DNA of 64,000 nt from Distichodus sexfasciatus (taxonomy: Eukaryota; Chordata; Actinopteri; Characiformes; Distichodontidae): NCBI GenBank assembly GCA_032718565.1, contig JAVGVS010000025.1, positions 3,805,046-3,869,045 of the forward strand. Direction: 5' to 3'. Positions 48,301 through 60,029 of the stretch are shown piece by piece. A program made the position numbers and the translations under genes. Within the stretch, counting starts at the first letter, position 1. Every line of letters begins with the position of its first letter. Under the pieces are notes generated by a model. It was not told the origin of the DNA and ran no database searches. It saw only the letters and a program-made list of their open reading frames with translations.

Positions 48301-48485
48301 GCGATGCGCATCCACAGCGCTATTGTGCCGCAGCTCTCATATGGAACGCCCTCATGGTAAAAATGTAGTTCTCTTCCAGGAATGAGTCAAAATGAGTTAT
48401 AGGCCAAGATGAGTCCAAATACTAAAAAACTGCCAAAATTTCAGTATTTCTTCATTTTACATTGATCAGAAAATATGTTTTACAT
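48300..48485 (+). repeat. Second copy of the 'aatgagtcaaaa' repeat
   Basis: The blocks 'agctctcatatggaa', 'ccaggaatgagtcaaaatga', 'gttataggcca' and 'gatgagtccaaata' match 6460-6595 in order and orientation. The family is not known to me. Confidence 0.6.
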
Positions 48486-49179
48486 TTTATAATGTTAGTA
48501 AAAAAATAGAAAATGTATTATTTGTTATCAAATGATTTTATACTATATCCAGATGGATTCCAAATGGATAAAGAAGTGTTTCCGTCTGGCACTAACCTTA
48601 TTTTTCTTCACAGTACTGTACTGCAAAATGTCTCTACATAATAAAAACTCTGCAAGCCAATAAAACAGGCACTTTTTCCTGTTTCTGGTAGTTATACCTA
48701 CAGTTTCAGCACTTTTATACTACATAACGCTAAAAAAAGAAGTTAGTTTTCATCAGAAATGGACTGATAAGACAGTGTCAACATTTACACATTAAACTAT
48801 GACAAATCTGAGTGGTGCAGGACGTCCTAAACACAACAACATGAAGTATGTATGGCTAACTTCTACACTCTCACTAGAATAAGGCTTAGACGAGAGAAAC
48901 ACGCTCCGAATTCTTTCAGGCTTTTAAAGGTTAAGAAAGACTGACAAACAGTTGAAAGTCATTTGTACTTCAGCCTGGGTTTATTTGTTCTTGGTTCAGT
49001 TTTCTTTCCCAGAGCTGTATCTGATCTCATTTGTAAGGTTCACAGCCTTGTGTTCGAGTTCTGAAGGCAACCCACAATTTATCATCTGTTTAGTGAAAGC
49101 TTGGGTCATGACCCTTCATGACATGCAGGAGGTGGGACTTTTTTATGCAAAACTCTGCTCATCAAGGTCGGTGTAAATC

Positions 49180-49640
49180 TAAATTTGACTCAGCCGCCTT
49201 CCACCTTCTCCGTCTGGACTCTCCTCCCGAGTGGCTGGGGACAGAATGAGGACAGAGGGGCTGCGAACAGCCACCAGCTCCCACATCCGCCCCTTTGTCA
49301 GTCTGTTCCTTTCTTCTTGTGTTTTTTTAAAAGAGCCTCACAAACAACTCCAACGCAGTGTGACTTTAGGACACCGGTGCAGTTCGTCTCAGGAGCGACA
49401 GGACACATTTGCAAGCGATGCACCTTTCAGCAGGCAGCAGCCGTGGCAGCCACGATGACGGCGACAGTGCTGGTGCTGATGCTGGGGGCGGATGCAGATT
49501 TGCATATGAAACGGCGGGATGCAGATGACGGCTCCCGGGAACCCGGCCCTCGGTTGCCAGAGGATAGAGGGAGGGAGGAGAAAAAAGAGGAGGGTTTGGG
49601 AGGAGGGACTGTTGGAATGCATGTACAGTGAGGTGAGGGT
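49180..49640. promoter_or_regulatory. GC-rich island, candidate regulatory element
   Basis: Strongly GC-rich and repeat-free ('gccgtggcagccacgatgac', 'gatgcagatttgcatatgaa'). It contains a POU octamer ATTTGCAT at 49498-49505. Overlapping frames are open on both strands but look compositional. Confidence 0.3.
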
Positions 49641-49669
49641 ATTTACACTTCAAACATTATCACCTCGAA

Positions 49670-49675
49670 GAAGAA

Positions 49676-49708
<33 letters not shown>

Positions 49709-49723
49709 AAGGGAGGGAGAGAA
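49670..49723 (+). repeat. (GA)n microsatellite
   Basis: A nearly perfect GA run followed by 'gggagggagaga'. Confidence 0.9.
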
Positions 49724-49861
49724 TGCAGGCAAAAATGATGTTACTGGGTAGAGTCTCCCTTTAACTTCTTTTTTAAGCCAGTTTTTCTTGTGTCACTTTT
49801 ACATATGAAACGTTCAAGTAAAGGTTACAGTCACCGCTTGTTCATACTTTAAACACTTAAA

Positions 49862-50065
49862 CTGGAGAGAATTTTTATATGTAGAGTGCTATACGGCTGG
49901 AAACTGAAAGCTGGCCAAAGCGAAACGACTGAAATCGTAATTTTTTGGTCACTATGCAAGGGGTGAAGTAAAAAAATGTCGCTTTTCCCTCGCAACCCCT
50001 TCTGATCATTGTGATCACATAGTAGTAACAGAACTTCATTTCATCAATAAGCCATCATGAATGAC
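49862..50065 (+). repeat. Duplicated segment, copy 1
   Basis: The blocks 'actggagagaa', 'aagcgaaac', 'cactatgcaaggggtgaa', 'caaccccttctga', 'agtaacagaacttcatttca' and 'tcatcaataa' occur in the same order at 51348-51615. No open frame is conserved between the copies. Confidence 0.65.
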
Positions 50066-50592
50066 GCTCGGCGATTGCATTTGTGGATAAAAACACCCAC
50101 AATGTACCAAACTCTCTCCTAGTTTTTTTTTTTTTCATCACGTCTGTTCACCCAGTTCTTGTCTCTCATAGCAGATGGCGGTTTGTTGCTGCTTCTTTTG
50201 CTAAATGCATCCATTATAACCCAAGGAGTCAACCATGCGGACGGGTTTAAAGGCGACGCTGCAAATTTTGCCACTGTCACTATAAAACATGCAACGCATA
50301 CAAGGAGCACAAAAGACTAACAAGCCCAAAACCCCAAGACAAAACAAGTACACTCTTTGTACATTCTCTAGCAGAAATATGTTTTGTTTGAAAGTTAATA
50401 CTTTTTTGATAGTAAAATTTGAGGCCTGCGTGCGCTACTGGGTTTATGTCTCGAAAATGAAAAGTGCTGAACTAAAAGCCTTAATGAGCACTAGACACAT
50501 CATGAATTCCAACACGACAATTAACTGCTTGTTTTTCTTAAATATTTCTCGGCGTAAAATCAAAAGGTGGCTTAACTGTGAAGTACACTATG

Positions 50593-51070
50593 CAGACCCT
50601 CCAGGTTTTTGCCATGTTGCGATCGCAACTATTAACACAAATTCAGCCAATCCCTGCTAATTTATTACTACCGTGCAATTCTGACCAATCACTGCAACTT
50701 TTCCGCAAGTTTTGACCAATTATTGTAGTTTCCCGCAAAACTTTGAGTCATACGTCAGCGAACTCACTTCCTTGTTACGTTTAGTTGAAGCAGGAAATGT
50801 GTGATAAAAACACATCACATTTACCACATTTACCAAAATGATTAATGATTAATAAAAATGAAAGTGGTTTTGTTCTCTATATTTTAATGAATCGTTAAAG
50901 AACCAGTATAAAGAGGGAAAAAAATTCAGCAACTCTGACTTGCTTCTGCAACATTATTGCAACAAAATGTCTAAAAACACAACAATTTTTAACTTTTTTT
51001 TTTTTTAAGTTGTTGCAAAATCAGAGATTTAAGATCTCAAAACAAGGCCCACGAAATCCTGGAGGAACTG
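50593..51070 (+). mobile_element. CAG...CTG nonautonomous DNA element (hAT-like ends)
   Basis: The left end 'cagaccctccaggtttttgc' and the reverse complement of the right end, 'cagttcctccaggatttcgt', share a CCTCCAGG core, giving terminal inverted repeats of about 17-20 bp. The element is 478 bp with no transposase frame. The CAG/CTG termini suggest hAT, but no clear 8-bp target duplication was found. Confidence 0.6.
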
Positions 51071-51347
51071 ATTATGAGTTCATTATAAAAATCAAAATGG
51101 AAGTTCATGACAGAATAAAACCCGGCTTTAGTATATTGTTTTGTTTTTTCTGTTTTTTAGCCTTCAAATATAATTTTAATATAGAATGCAGAAAATCTTT
51201 AAATTTAAATTAGAACTGTTCAGATTTCCTTTTAAAATGTGATGCAGCCAACAATGAAGAATGGTAATGGTAGTGTTAGTTATTTTGGCAAAAGTAATGT
51301 TTCTGGGCAACGTTGAATTATTTGCCACATGTGAAGACATATCACAA

Positions 51348-51618
51348 ACTGGAGAGAAATCTAAGCCTTATATGCACCACTGAGTGTGGCTATAAAAATC
51401 CATGAGTGGACACGGCTAACACTGAGCCTGGAACTAAAAGCTAGCTGAAGCGAAACATCCAGCTAATTAAGCAGGTCGTTATACTAAATGGCCGAAACCA
51501 TAATTTCTTGCCCACTGTGTAAGGGGTTAAATGAGAAGTTGCTTTAGCTCCAACCCCTACTGAACACCACCATCACATGGCAGTGACAGGTCTTCATTTC
51601 ATCATTAAATCATCATCA
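51348..51618 (+). repeat. Duplicated segment, copy 2
   Basis: This matches 49862-50065 in order and orientation with indels ('actggagagaa', 'aagcgaaacatcc', 'cactgtgtaaggggttaa', 'caacccctactga', 'gtcttcatttcatcatta'). The hAT-like element at 50593-51070 lies between the two. Confidence 0.65.
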
Positions 51619-51689
51619 TCATTATCTGAATTCTGCCCTCCCACACTGATCCTTTTAAGCGCTAAATGCCGAGTCTTTGAAGAAAGTCG

Positions 51690-52200
51690 TAACGGCGTAA
51701 TGGAGTCAGCGTGCGAGTCCCGGTGCGAGCAGCATCATCACTGAACCGGAAAGTTGCACTCGTTTTCTGTGAGTTCGTGAGCAGTGGGCATGAATATGGA
51801 GTCGCTGGCTCTTTTCCCAGACTCTGGCAGGCCGGGTCGTCCCCGGGCCCTCCGTTCTCGCTTTCGGCCGCCGCCGGTTCAACAGCGAGAGGTCAGCCCT
51901 GGCAGATGCTAAATGGGAAGCCAAGGAAAAAATGTCACAAGGCTAGACAGAAACAAAGCCCCCAGAAACGTGACGGCAGCTCAACCGGTGACGCTCGTGC
52001 TTTAGCTGAAAAGCCGTAATTAATTTCCATGCATTCTCAATGGCGTTTGAGGGTCAGCCGTACTGCCAGGGAACTCGGTGCAAATCCTCTCGAATGTGTC
52101 ACATCATGCAAATCGGTTTGAAGAGGGGGTGAAACGGCAGTGGGCCTGCGCGAGAAATGATTAACGGTGTAAATTGCGCCCGGGCTAAATGTTAAAATTT
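51690..52200. promoter_or_regulatory. GC-rich island, candidate regulatory element
   Basis: GC-rich and repeat-free ('tttcggccgccgccggttca'), with an octamer ATGCAAAT at 52106-52113. No splice-supported exon was found. Confidence 0.25.
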
Positions 52201-52437
52201 GAAAAATTCTTCAGAAATGAGAAAGCAGAAGGCGGTTTATTCCCCCGAACGTGCCCAAGGTGATGTGGTTAGTAACGATGTGGAGGATCAGCTGCTTGTT
52301 GCACCTGCCAGAGAAAACCCTTCAGTGGATGGCAAGTGCGTATCGATTTTCATGTTTTTCGCAGTTGTATTTATGGGCTTTGTTGCTTCCAGTTAATGGA
52401 TCTAGGTTGAGGTAATGGCCATATCATGCCTTTAAGG

Positions 52438-52498
52438 ACAAGAGAGCAGCAAGAGAGAAGAGAGGGGGAGGGCAAGGAGGAGGGAGAGAGAGAGAGAC
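52438..52498 (+). repeat. GA-rich stretch
   Basis: 'agagggggagggcaaggagg' followed by a GA run. Confidence 0.8.
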
Positions 52499-52676
52499 TG
52501 AAGTATTATAGTCTCTTCTAAAATATTGAACAGTACCAGTTACATCATTATTCATGCCTTGATTGGCTAATGACAACCACACCAGTCATGGACGTGATTG
52601 TTTTCATTACAATCATTACATTTAAAAGGTACTTTATCGTAATAAATTGTCAATGTTGCGGTGGCAATACTGAGGG

Positions 52677-52698
52677 GATGGATGGATGGATGGATGGA
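52677..52698 (+). repeat. (GGAT)n microsatellite
   Basis: Five GGAT units. Confidence 0.9.
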
Positions 52699-52744
52699 AC
52701 GAAAGAACTGTTGCAGAAAATACTCTTCATGTTTACAGGATACT

Positions 52745-53320
52745 CTGCTATTTGTTAAACTGCTGCTAATCTTAAATACTTTTTACTGCACAAATTGTAT
52801 TCCGGATTGTAATTGAATAGTTGAAACTGTACCTCTCTCCACGTGACTGCTGTTACACGGCTGTTAGTAATTTGCATAAATTACTGATTTTGTGAACCAT
52901 TATTTGCACATACTACTGATTGAAAATTTTCTCCACTCGACTGTTAAGACATTTGCACGTGTTACTGAACATTATTTGTACACATTACTGGTGTAGTTTT
53001 CTCCATTCGGCTGCTGGTACAGTATAGGCACAGCATTGTACTCCTTCCATAGTTTACTTAGACACTATAACGATACTGTTATATTTTATTAATCGATTGC
53101 CTGTTTAGAATTCTCATATTCAACTGCCTCAGATCACACATACAATGCAAAAAGATAATTCCTGGACAAAAACTCTAGTTTGAATTCCGCATGTAATTGT
53201 CTCTTTTCCACTCCTAGTCTTTTAAAATATATTTTATAATCTATGTATATATTTTTGCTTATTCCATGTGTTCTTTGTACCGTAGAAACTGGAGCTACGT
53301 CGTCTCATCTCATCACTTTT
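52745..53320 (+). mobile_element. LINE 3' UTR fragment (copy 2)
   Basis: This copy shares the blocks listed for 16990-17412 and extends further 5', with repeated 'atttgcac..ttactg' phrases at 52870-52990. It lacks the last 30-40 bases of the other copy. No reverse-transcriptase frame is seen upstream. Confidence 0.6.
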
Positions 53321-53339
53321 TTATTCCATGTAAAGCAAT

Positions 53340-53468
53340 AGTTAATTTCCCTGGTAACTAGTTGCATTTCTAATGCTGTAACTCAGTTACTAACTCAGTT
53401 ACTTTTTGGAAGAAGTTACTAGTAACTATAACTAATTACTTGTTTAAAGCAACATGCCCAACACCGAT
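53340..53468 (-). repeat. 'ggtgttggg' repeat fragment (minus strand)
   Basis: The plus strand 'ctcagttactttttggaaga' and 'gcaacatgcccaacaccg' reads, reversed, as the same 'cggtgttggg...gttac' family as 21958. Confidence 0.45.
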
Positions 53469-53469
53469 C

Positions 53470-54840
53470 ATTATCTCTCTTATTATTATTACACTCATCA
53501 GTAATTTCAAAGTTACTGTTATTATTGCATTAGACTGTCTACACACTTTCTAAAAGCAAGGGAAGGACATGAGGATGAGAGAGGTGAGACGTGTCAAGGA
53601 TTCTCCTAGACAACAATCATAGGAACACAGTGCTCAGAGGAACAGGAGAGACTGAGCCGTAAGTCAACAAACAAGAAGAAAAGAAAGAAATCACAGTGCG
53701 AAGTAAAAGGATGACGTGCGACATCAGTGTGCTTGGCCTCAGGTTATTTTTGGCTTTCTTCTGTATGAAAATGTTGCTCTCAGATCTACGTGTGTGGTCA
53801 TTATCTCCTACCTCTCAGTAGGAGTGTGAACGAGCAGCAGTTGGGGCTGATAGCTTTATGGAGGTAAATGGCAGAATTTAACAGTCATATGAAGATGGTT
53901 GTGAAAATGCTCCAGTCTATTAAAGTGAGAGCTGGACTGTTGGCAGGCCCTCAGCTCCTGCCAGAGCAGCCTGGAACCACTCCATCTCCGCCGTCCATGT
54001 GCCGCAACATAATGAGGTGATATCCGCTGAGTGGATCAATCAGACAGCTGGACGTGATACCTGACTGAGGTATGAGTAAAAAGAAGAGTAATTTCAAACA
54101 GGCCGGTCAGTTGGCAACCTTTTATTCCATAATTATTTAAAAATAACTGCGTATTATTGGCTACTTGCTTAAAGGAAACGTATCTTACTCCCAGTGTCCG
54201 GTGTACACTTGTGTCTTCAGTACTTCAGGTGTATGGAAAGATCTTTTAAGGAAGGGGGCTGCATTTTACAAATCTGAATGTAAAATGACTCACTAGACAA
54301 ACCACCATAAGCTACACAAAAGCAGTTCAACTTCATTACTTTTCATGATTTTTCAGTTGATAATTCACATAATTCAGGAGAGCTACTGTCAACTTACTGT
54401 ACAAGTATAAAGAGAGACGAGACGACATGCTCCAGTTTTAACAGTGCAAAGAACAAATAACAAGGAACAGAGAACGACTAAGGCACATAGAATAGGCAAT
54501 ATATAAATAGAACATAAAATATATACCTTAATCTAGAGATGGAATATAAAATATCAACTTTAAACTAGAACTAGAAAGAGAGACAATTAGGTTACATGTC
54601 GTAAGTCAATGTTCTTTTATAACTTTACTATGCTTATTCCAAACATTTGTGGAGTAAATTATCTTAGTCTAACCTGGAAGTTGCAAACTACACATATATT
54701 ATTTTTAAATGACGTCATTAAGAGAATATGGTGCACAAGTTCATGGTATCCTCACTTGCTGAGGTCCGTTTCCTCTAATCAGCAAATTGAAACAGGTGTA
54801 TTGTTGTTGGAATATAACATGTAATAGCTGCTATAAAAAC
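53470..54840. other. Intronic DNA, nothing recognised
   Basis: 53920-54060 is GC-richer ('ccctcagctcctgccagagc'); the remainder is AT-rich with short frames. Confidence 0.4.
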
Positions 54841-54904
54841 AGAATCACAGTTATATATAGTAAGGTATGAAGCAGTTCATACTTTAATATATAACTGTGA
54901 TTCT
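54841..54904. repeat. Strong 64-nt hairpin
   Basis: The left arm (54841-54871, starting agaatcacagttatata) pairs with the right arm (54876-54904, ending tatataactgtgattct) around a 4-nt loop, with only a small mismatch/bulge in the middle. It is AT-rich. It could be a small palindromic MITE or, less likely, a microRNA-type precursor. Confidence 0.75.
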
Positions 54905-55204
54905 TTTTTTCTGTGATTCTTATTTTTCCACAGACTTGCAACTGCAGTCGCTCATAAAAGAATAACAACCTGTACATTTTACACCTACAGTCACATGCAA
55001 AAGTCAAAGAACAGAAAAGAATGATGTGGTCTCTTATTTTTTACAGAGCTGTATGCGTATATGCATATGAATCCATATACAGTAAACAACTTGCCTTATG
55101 TCATTTTGACATGCGTCTTTTTCAAAGGGACGTTGATAATTATAAAAAATAAAATTCTATAAAAATCACTTGAGTTGCACATGAGTTGCGAGTGGCAAAT
55201 TTGC

Positions 55205-55262
55205 CTCAATCTCACCAGCGCCCAGAACGCATCTCCATCGTAAGTCGTGGACTACCTGTATA
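55205..55262 (-). repeat. 'acaggtagtcc' repeat fragment (minus strand)
   Basis: On the plus strand: 'cagaacgcatctccatcgta' and 'agtcgtggactacctgtat', inverted relative to 9154-9195. Confidence 0.5.
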
Positions 55263-55726
55263 TTTTAAAAAGAGAAAGGTAAGATTTTTTTCCCTAAAAA
55301 TAATGAAAAAGGTTAGTTTACAGAATGACTCCTATGAATGATTTCTGTGTGACAGTGCTGTTAAAGATGTCTTGGTATGTTTAGGAGTTACAACATTTTT
55401 AGACTAAAGTGGCGTGTTCTGAAACCAATTAATGACGTAAGGTGAGGTATTGCTGTATATGAATTCAATAAAATCTTAAAAAGTTGAAATTCACCATCCC
55501 GTTACTGCCAGACTGTTACTACTATCCTCTGTGTGCCACACTTCGATATTTGACCAAAGATTATTTTAAATCCAGCAAAATATGACCACAGATGAAAAAT
55601 TAAATGGAAAGGAAAGACATATGTAGCCCTAATCTAATATATACTATCTAATAAAATATAATTGAGCCTATTTCTGGACTAAAGTGGTTGTTGCTTTACT
55701 TTCCCTCTTTTAAAAGTGAAAGGTGA

Positions 55727-55910
55727 GAGCTTATTTGTCATTGTGGACACAGTGCACCACAATGAAATATGACCTCTGCATTTACCCCGTCCGTGTTGGA
55801 GCAGTGGGCAGCAACTTGGCACCCGGGGAGTTTGGAGTTGCCAACTTGTTCAAAGTGACCTCAGTGAAACCTTTTCTGAAGGTTCTGAATTTCGACCAAT
55901 GACTCTCTGA
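55727..55910 (-). mobile_element. tRNA-derived SINE, family A (diverged)
   Basis: The plus-strand text 'gagcttatttgtcattgtgg', 'gacctctgcatttaccccgt' and 'ggcacccggggag' matches family A. The head-side half is strongly diverged. Confidence 0.65.
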
Positions 55911-56740
55911 TCACAGAAACATTTCCTTGCCCACCAAAATGCAAGGATCGCCAGCACATCTAACTCCACATGCAAAACTGGGTGTGATTAACTGGCTCCC
56001 CTCTAGCTTTCCTCAGCATTTGCTGTAAACAAATCCATTTTTCAGCTAAATTTTGCCGGGCTGCGCATATTCCCGCAGAATCGAACGCAAGGGAACTTTA
56101 TCAAGAACTCGCACACAAAACCCACGTCTGTCAAAACTGCGCTAGTGATTTAGCACACAATTAACTGATGGAAACAGGTGGTGATCAAAAGTAAAGAGGC
56201 AGCTCGACCCGACCAAAAAAAATGCAACAATGCAGCCGAGACCAATTAGTCAAATTATAAGGATGCAGGCTGTAATTGGATCTCATCTACGTGAATGCTC
56301 TCAACAACCCATGGAGCAGAGCAGGAACACAATTACACTGCTGCAAAGTGCACTTTAACACATGTATTTACATATATTTATAAACACACACAGTCACTTC
56401 GCAACACGAGCAAACCAGTGGAACAGCACTAGCTGCTGGTATGTAAAGCCTGTGGGCATCACGCAAGATTTATAAATCACCTCAGGCATAGCAGCAAATA
56501 TTTCTAAGTGCTTTTAGATTTATATAAAAATCATAAGGGATTACACAAAAAATCAAAATACAAAACTGAGCTTACTGCATAAGAAATTACCCATAACTGA
56601 GAGATTCTGATCAAAGATGATCTGCATTCAACACATAGGCTAAATTCACATCCAATGGCATGAAAAAAACGCTTAATGGAAGATGTGCTGTGCTATTTTA
56701 TGCAATAAAACACACACACACATACAAAACAAAAAAATGT
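55911..56740. other. Intronic DNA, nothing recognised
   Basis: Unique-looking, with a short CA run near 56711-56722. Confidence 0.4.
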
Positions 56741-58045
56741 AGCTGTTTAACGTTTTAAGTGAAGACAAACTTTTCTATGAAAGCATCCACCACGATAAGC
56801 TTGATAAAACACAGACACAACAATCTGTTAAAGCTGAAGTTTTCTTACAGTCAGGGACAGTCAGGATCTCGAGAGACCACACCACCACCACCGGGAATTT
56901 ATTTATTTTTTTGAGTCAGGAAGATTTTTTTTATTAAGGCTCTTGCCCATGTGTCGAATGCCGGTACTTTTTGCAGTAGGATAGAGCTGGAGTTGATCCT
57001 AAACCCTCTTGGTCAAAAACCAACTAGACCAGCACCATTATGGTGGTGCTCTAGGGGTTTTAGTTGCTGCTGGACATTACTTTGCAAATGATTGGAATAA
57101 GTTTTTCTGCGAAGTTAAATTTTCCAACGTGGTTGGAACATTTGGATCCCTCAGCCATCAGTTAACATGGTACACAACGTAAATGTAGATTTTGACATTA
57201 TTAAATAACCACAAACTTTTCTATGAAGGCAAAATCTTCGTCTCAAAGACAACAGTCGACAAGGATTGGGTTTTCTTGTGTTTTAGGAGAGAGTCAGGAT
57301 CTCACAAAAACATAACACCAACTACACACATTTATCTTTTTGTGAGGCTATAAATATGCTATTTTATATTTTGAAATAAATAACAAGCCTTCTCTCAGGC
57401 CATTGTTTGTTCTACTCAAAGTATATTTTCTAACACAGTGCGGCACAGTCTGACTCTCAGTCATCAGTAAACACAGCACACACATAAATATATTTAAAAC
57501 ATATGTATTTTTTAAATAAACACACCTCATATATAAAATGTCCTTGGCATATGACAAAGATGGTGCTTTAGAGGACAGTCAGGACCTCATAAAACAATGC
57601 AACCACCATAAATAAAATGTTTTTTCCCCATATTATCCATTTTTTATGTCTGTCAAATCTTTTTGTTTTAGATTTTAAGAGACACTCTTGTCTTTTTGTG
57701 GGCAATACATTTTTCTCGAGCCATTTCTTGTCTGCACAAATGATATTTTCTAACACAGTGCAGACATTTGGACTCCCTCACCAAACATGACACTTAAATG
57801 TAGATTTTATTACATTATTAAACAAAGTTTTCCATGAACACATTTTTCTCCTGAGGAGGACCTCATACAAAACGTCCTCAACAAATGACAAAGACCATGC
57901 TTTAGGGGACAGTCAGGACCTCACTATAACATGTCCAGCACCATGAATAAACACTTTTTTCAATGTTGTTCCATTTTTCTGCACCCAGTGGGAACATTCA
58001 GTCCCGTCACTCATCAGTAAACACAGCACACAAAGACACCCACAC
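56740..58045 (+). repeat. Decayed tandem array, four or so units of about 290-430 bp
   Basis: The phrase 'cagtcaggaYctc' followed by a 'cacCac..aataaa' type segment occurs near 56860, 57290, 57577 and 57911. Other unit blocks also recur: 'aaacttttctatga' (56768, 57214; compare 57828), 'atattttctaacacagtgc' (57424, 57745), 'catatgacaaagatggtgct' versus 'caaatgacaaagaccatgct' (57549, 57883), and 'catcagtaaacacagcacac' (57463, 58013). Units differ by many substitutions and indels. There is no coding capacity. Confidence 0.75.
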
Positions 58046-58079
58046 GCATAGTCTCAAGTTGCGAAGTTTGAGCCATGTT

Positions 58080-58345
58080 CCCCTCAGGACCCGCTATTCC
58101 CCCACTCTGTTCCTTTTTGTTGCAGATTCGTGTTTGCTCTCTGCCTCTGACCTTTGACAGCGCTCGACGGGATCTGCTTTATTTGCCGAGAGGCAAATCC
58201 TGAGCTAATCGGGAGACGCCGTGGCTGCCGCGTGCCGCTTTTTACGGAGCGCATAATCCCACAGGGTGGGAAACGGCTGGCGGCGGGATTCCGCTCTTTT
58301 CATTTCCATATATATTTAATTTTGCCTTCCGACACACTTTTGGTG
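58080..58345. promoter_or_regulatory. GC-rich island, candidate regulatory element
   Basis: GC-rich and repeat-free, directly after the tandem array ('gagctaatcgggagacgccg', 'ggaaacggctggcggcggga'). No coding evidence. Confidence 0.3.
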
Positions 58346-58488
58346 TGACTTACTCACAGATATGCCGTAAAAAGTTAGCTGGAATTAACCTCGTAAAAGG
58401 AGCCCAATAGCTTCACGATTCCTCCAAAGCCAAAGTCTGAAGTGTGTTTTGTTGCGGGTACGGACCCTTAAAAAACACTGTGAGGACA

Positions 58489-58521
58489 TGTGTGCGTGTG
58501 TGTGCGTGTGTGTGTGTGTGT
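58489..58521 (+). repeat. (TG)n microsatellite
   Basis: TG repeats with CG interruptions. Confidence 0.9.
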
Positions 58522-58742
58522 AGTGAAAGGCCCCATGACCCCGTACCAAGCGCAATATGACCGAAATATTGCTTCACTCGAAGTCAGTGGCGTCGCAATG
58601 CGTTGGAAGATCAGAGCCAACAGCTCGCTATAAAGAGACTGCCACTCAGCCGGGCTATTTTTGCTGCTTTGCCCGGCTGTTTTTCACTCGCTACTTCTGA
58701 GCCGTGTGCATAGTGAGGCACACTGCTTGGTGGGGATGGAGG

Positions 58743-58764
58743 GGTGTGTGTGTGTGTGTGTGTG
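58743..58764 (+). repeat. (TG)n microsatellite
   Basis: A pure TG run of 11 units. Confidence 0.9.
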
Positions 58765-59034
58765 AAGGCAGGATGTGGAGAAGGAGGGCAAGCGTAGCTG
58801 ACTACAAATGAGAACGCCAATCCTCACTTCCGATAGCATCAGTGACAGGGCCGCGACGCTTGTTTCCTACAGTGCATATTATAAAGATCCGCTTAAAAAG
58901 AGACACATGTTCACACTTAATGGATGATAATTATACAGGATTAAAAACAATGATTTTCATTTGGAGCAGAAACGTTACTTTCATGCTATTTTTTGCCCAT
59001 GTTCTAAGCCTTTCCAATGACCTTTATAAAAGTA

Positions 59035-59582
59035 CACTGTATTTATACAGCCAGTGTACACTGGCTTCCAGTTACATTTAGAATTGATTTTAAAGTACTT
59101 TTACTGACATATAAATCACTCAATGGCCTAGGACCTAAATACATTGCAGACATGCTCACTGAATATAAACCTAACAGACCGCTCAGATCATTAGGATCGA
59201 GTCAATTAGAAATACCAAGGGTTCACACAAAACAAGGGGAATCCGCTTTTAGCTATTATGCTGCCCGCAGTTGGAATCAGCTTCCAGAAGAGATCAAATG
59301 TTCTAAAACATTAGCTACATTTAAATCTAGACTCAAAACTCATCTGTTTAGCTGTGCATTTACTGAATGAGCACTGTGCTTCGTCCGAACTGATTGCATT
59401 CTGTTTTTAACTGTCTGGAACTTATTTTAAATCAATTTGTAAATCATTTTGCTGTGATCATTGTTTTTATGATTATTGTTTTTATGTTTTTATGATTATT
59501 CTACTTCCTTTTATGTAAAGCACTTTGAATTACCTCTGTGTATGAAATGTGCTATATAAATAAATTTGCCTTGCCTTGCCTT
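59035..59582 (+). mobile_element. 3' end of an L2-type LINE (RT C-terminal segment plus 3' UTR)
   Basis: The frame 59017-59370 contains LPVTFRIDFKVLLLTYKSL, NGLGPKYIADML, ESAFSYYAARSWNQLP and TFKSRLKTHLFSCAF, the familiar C-terminal segment of teleost L2-group LINE ORF2 proteins. It stops at TGA 59368-59370. The 3' UTR runs to a 'gctatataaataaa' end followed by TTGCC repeats at 59559-59580, an L2-style tail. All upstream ORF2 is absent, so this is a 5'-truncated insertion of about 550 bp. The frame is intact over about 100 codons, suggesting a fairly young copy. Confidence 0.85.
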
Positions 59583-60029
59583 ATAAAATAATTTACATAC
59601 CAGATAGTTTTGTATGCAGAACTATATAAAAAGCAACAACAAACGGTTGAAATGAATTGAACCAAGTGATCTAGAAATCCATCTAAATGAGTGTTGTCAC
59701 TTTGTTTGTAGGCTATCAGACATTAGTCACTATTCAAACCAGCGTTTTCCCTCAAACACCCTCCTGAGGGGAAGAGAATGTCATTTTTATTTAATTTGTT
59801 TAAGAAAAATGTATTTTGGTTCATAATAGAAAAATAAAAAAAATATATTATCAGAACTCTGTACATACCCGTCAATACCCAAAAATCTTTCTGACCCAAC
59901 TTGTTTGGTACTAGGAGCTAGTTCCAGGGCCCTGATTGGGCCTCATTCACCAAGGATTCTTAAGAAGACATTCATTCATTCATAGATTATTAACGTAGTT
60001 AGCAACTATGCTTTTAGGAAACGCACCCC

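Noticed and set aside
49498..49505. POU octamer here and at 52106 and 63470 as a coordinated signal
   Set aside because: By chance two or more octamers are expected in 64 kb on both strands; others also occur at 4620 and in a repeat near 25607.
49185..49631. 148-codon frame in the GC-rich island, with open frames on the opposite strand too
   Set aside because: High GC lowers stop frequency; there is no protein family resemblance and frames overlap on both strands.
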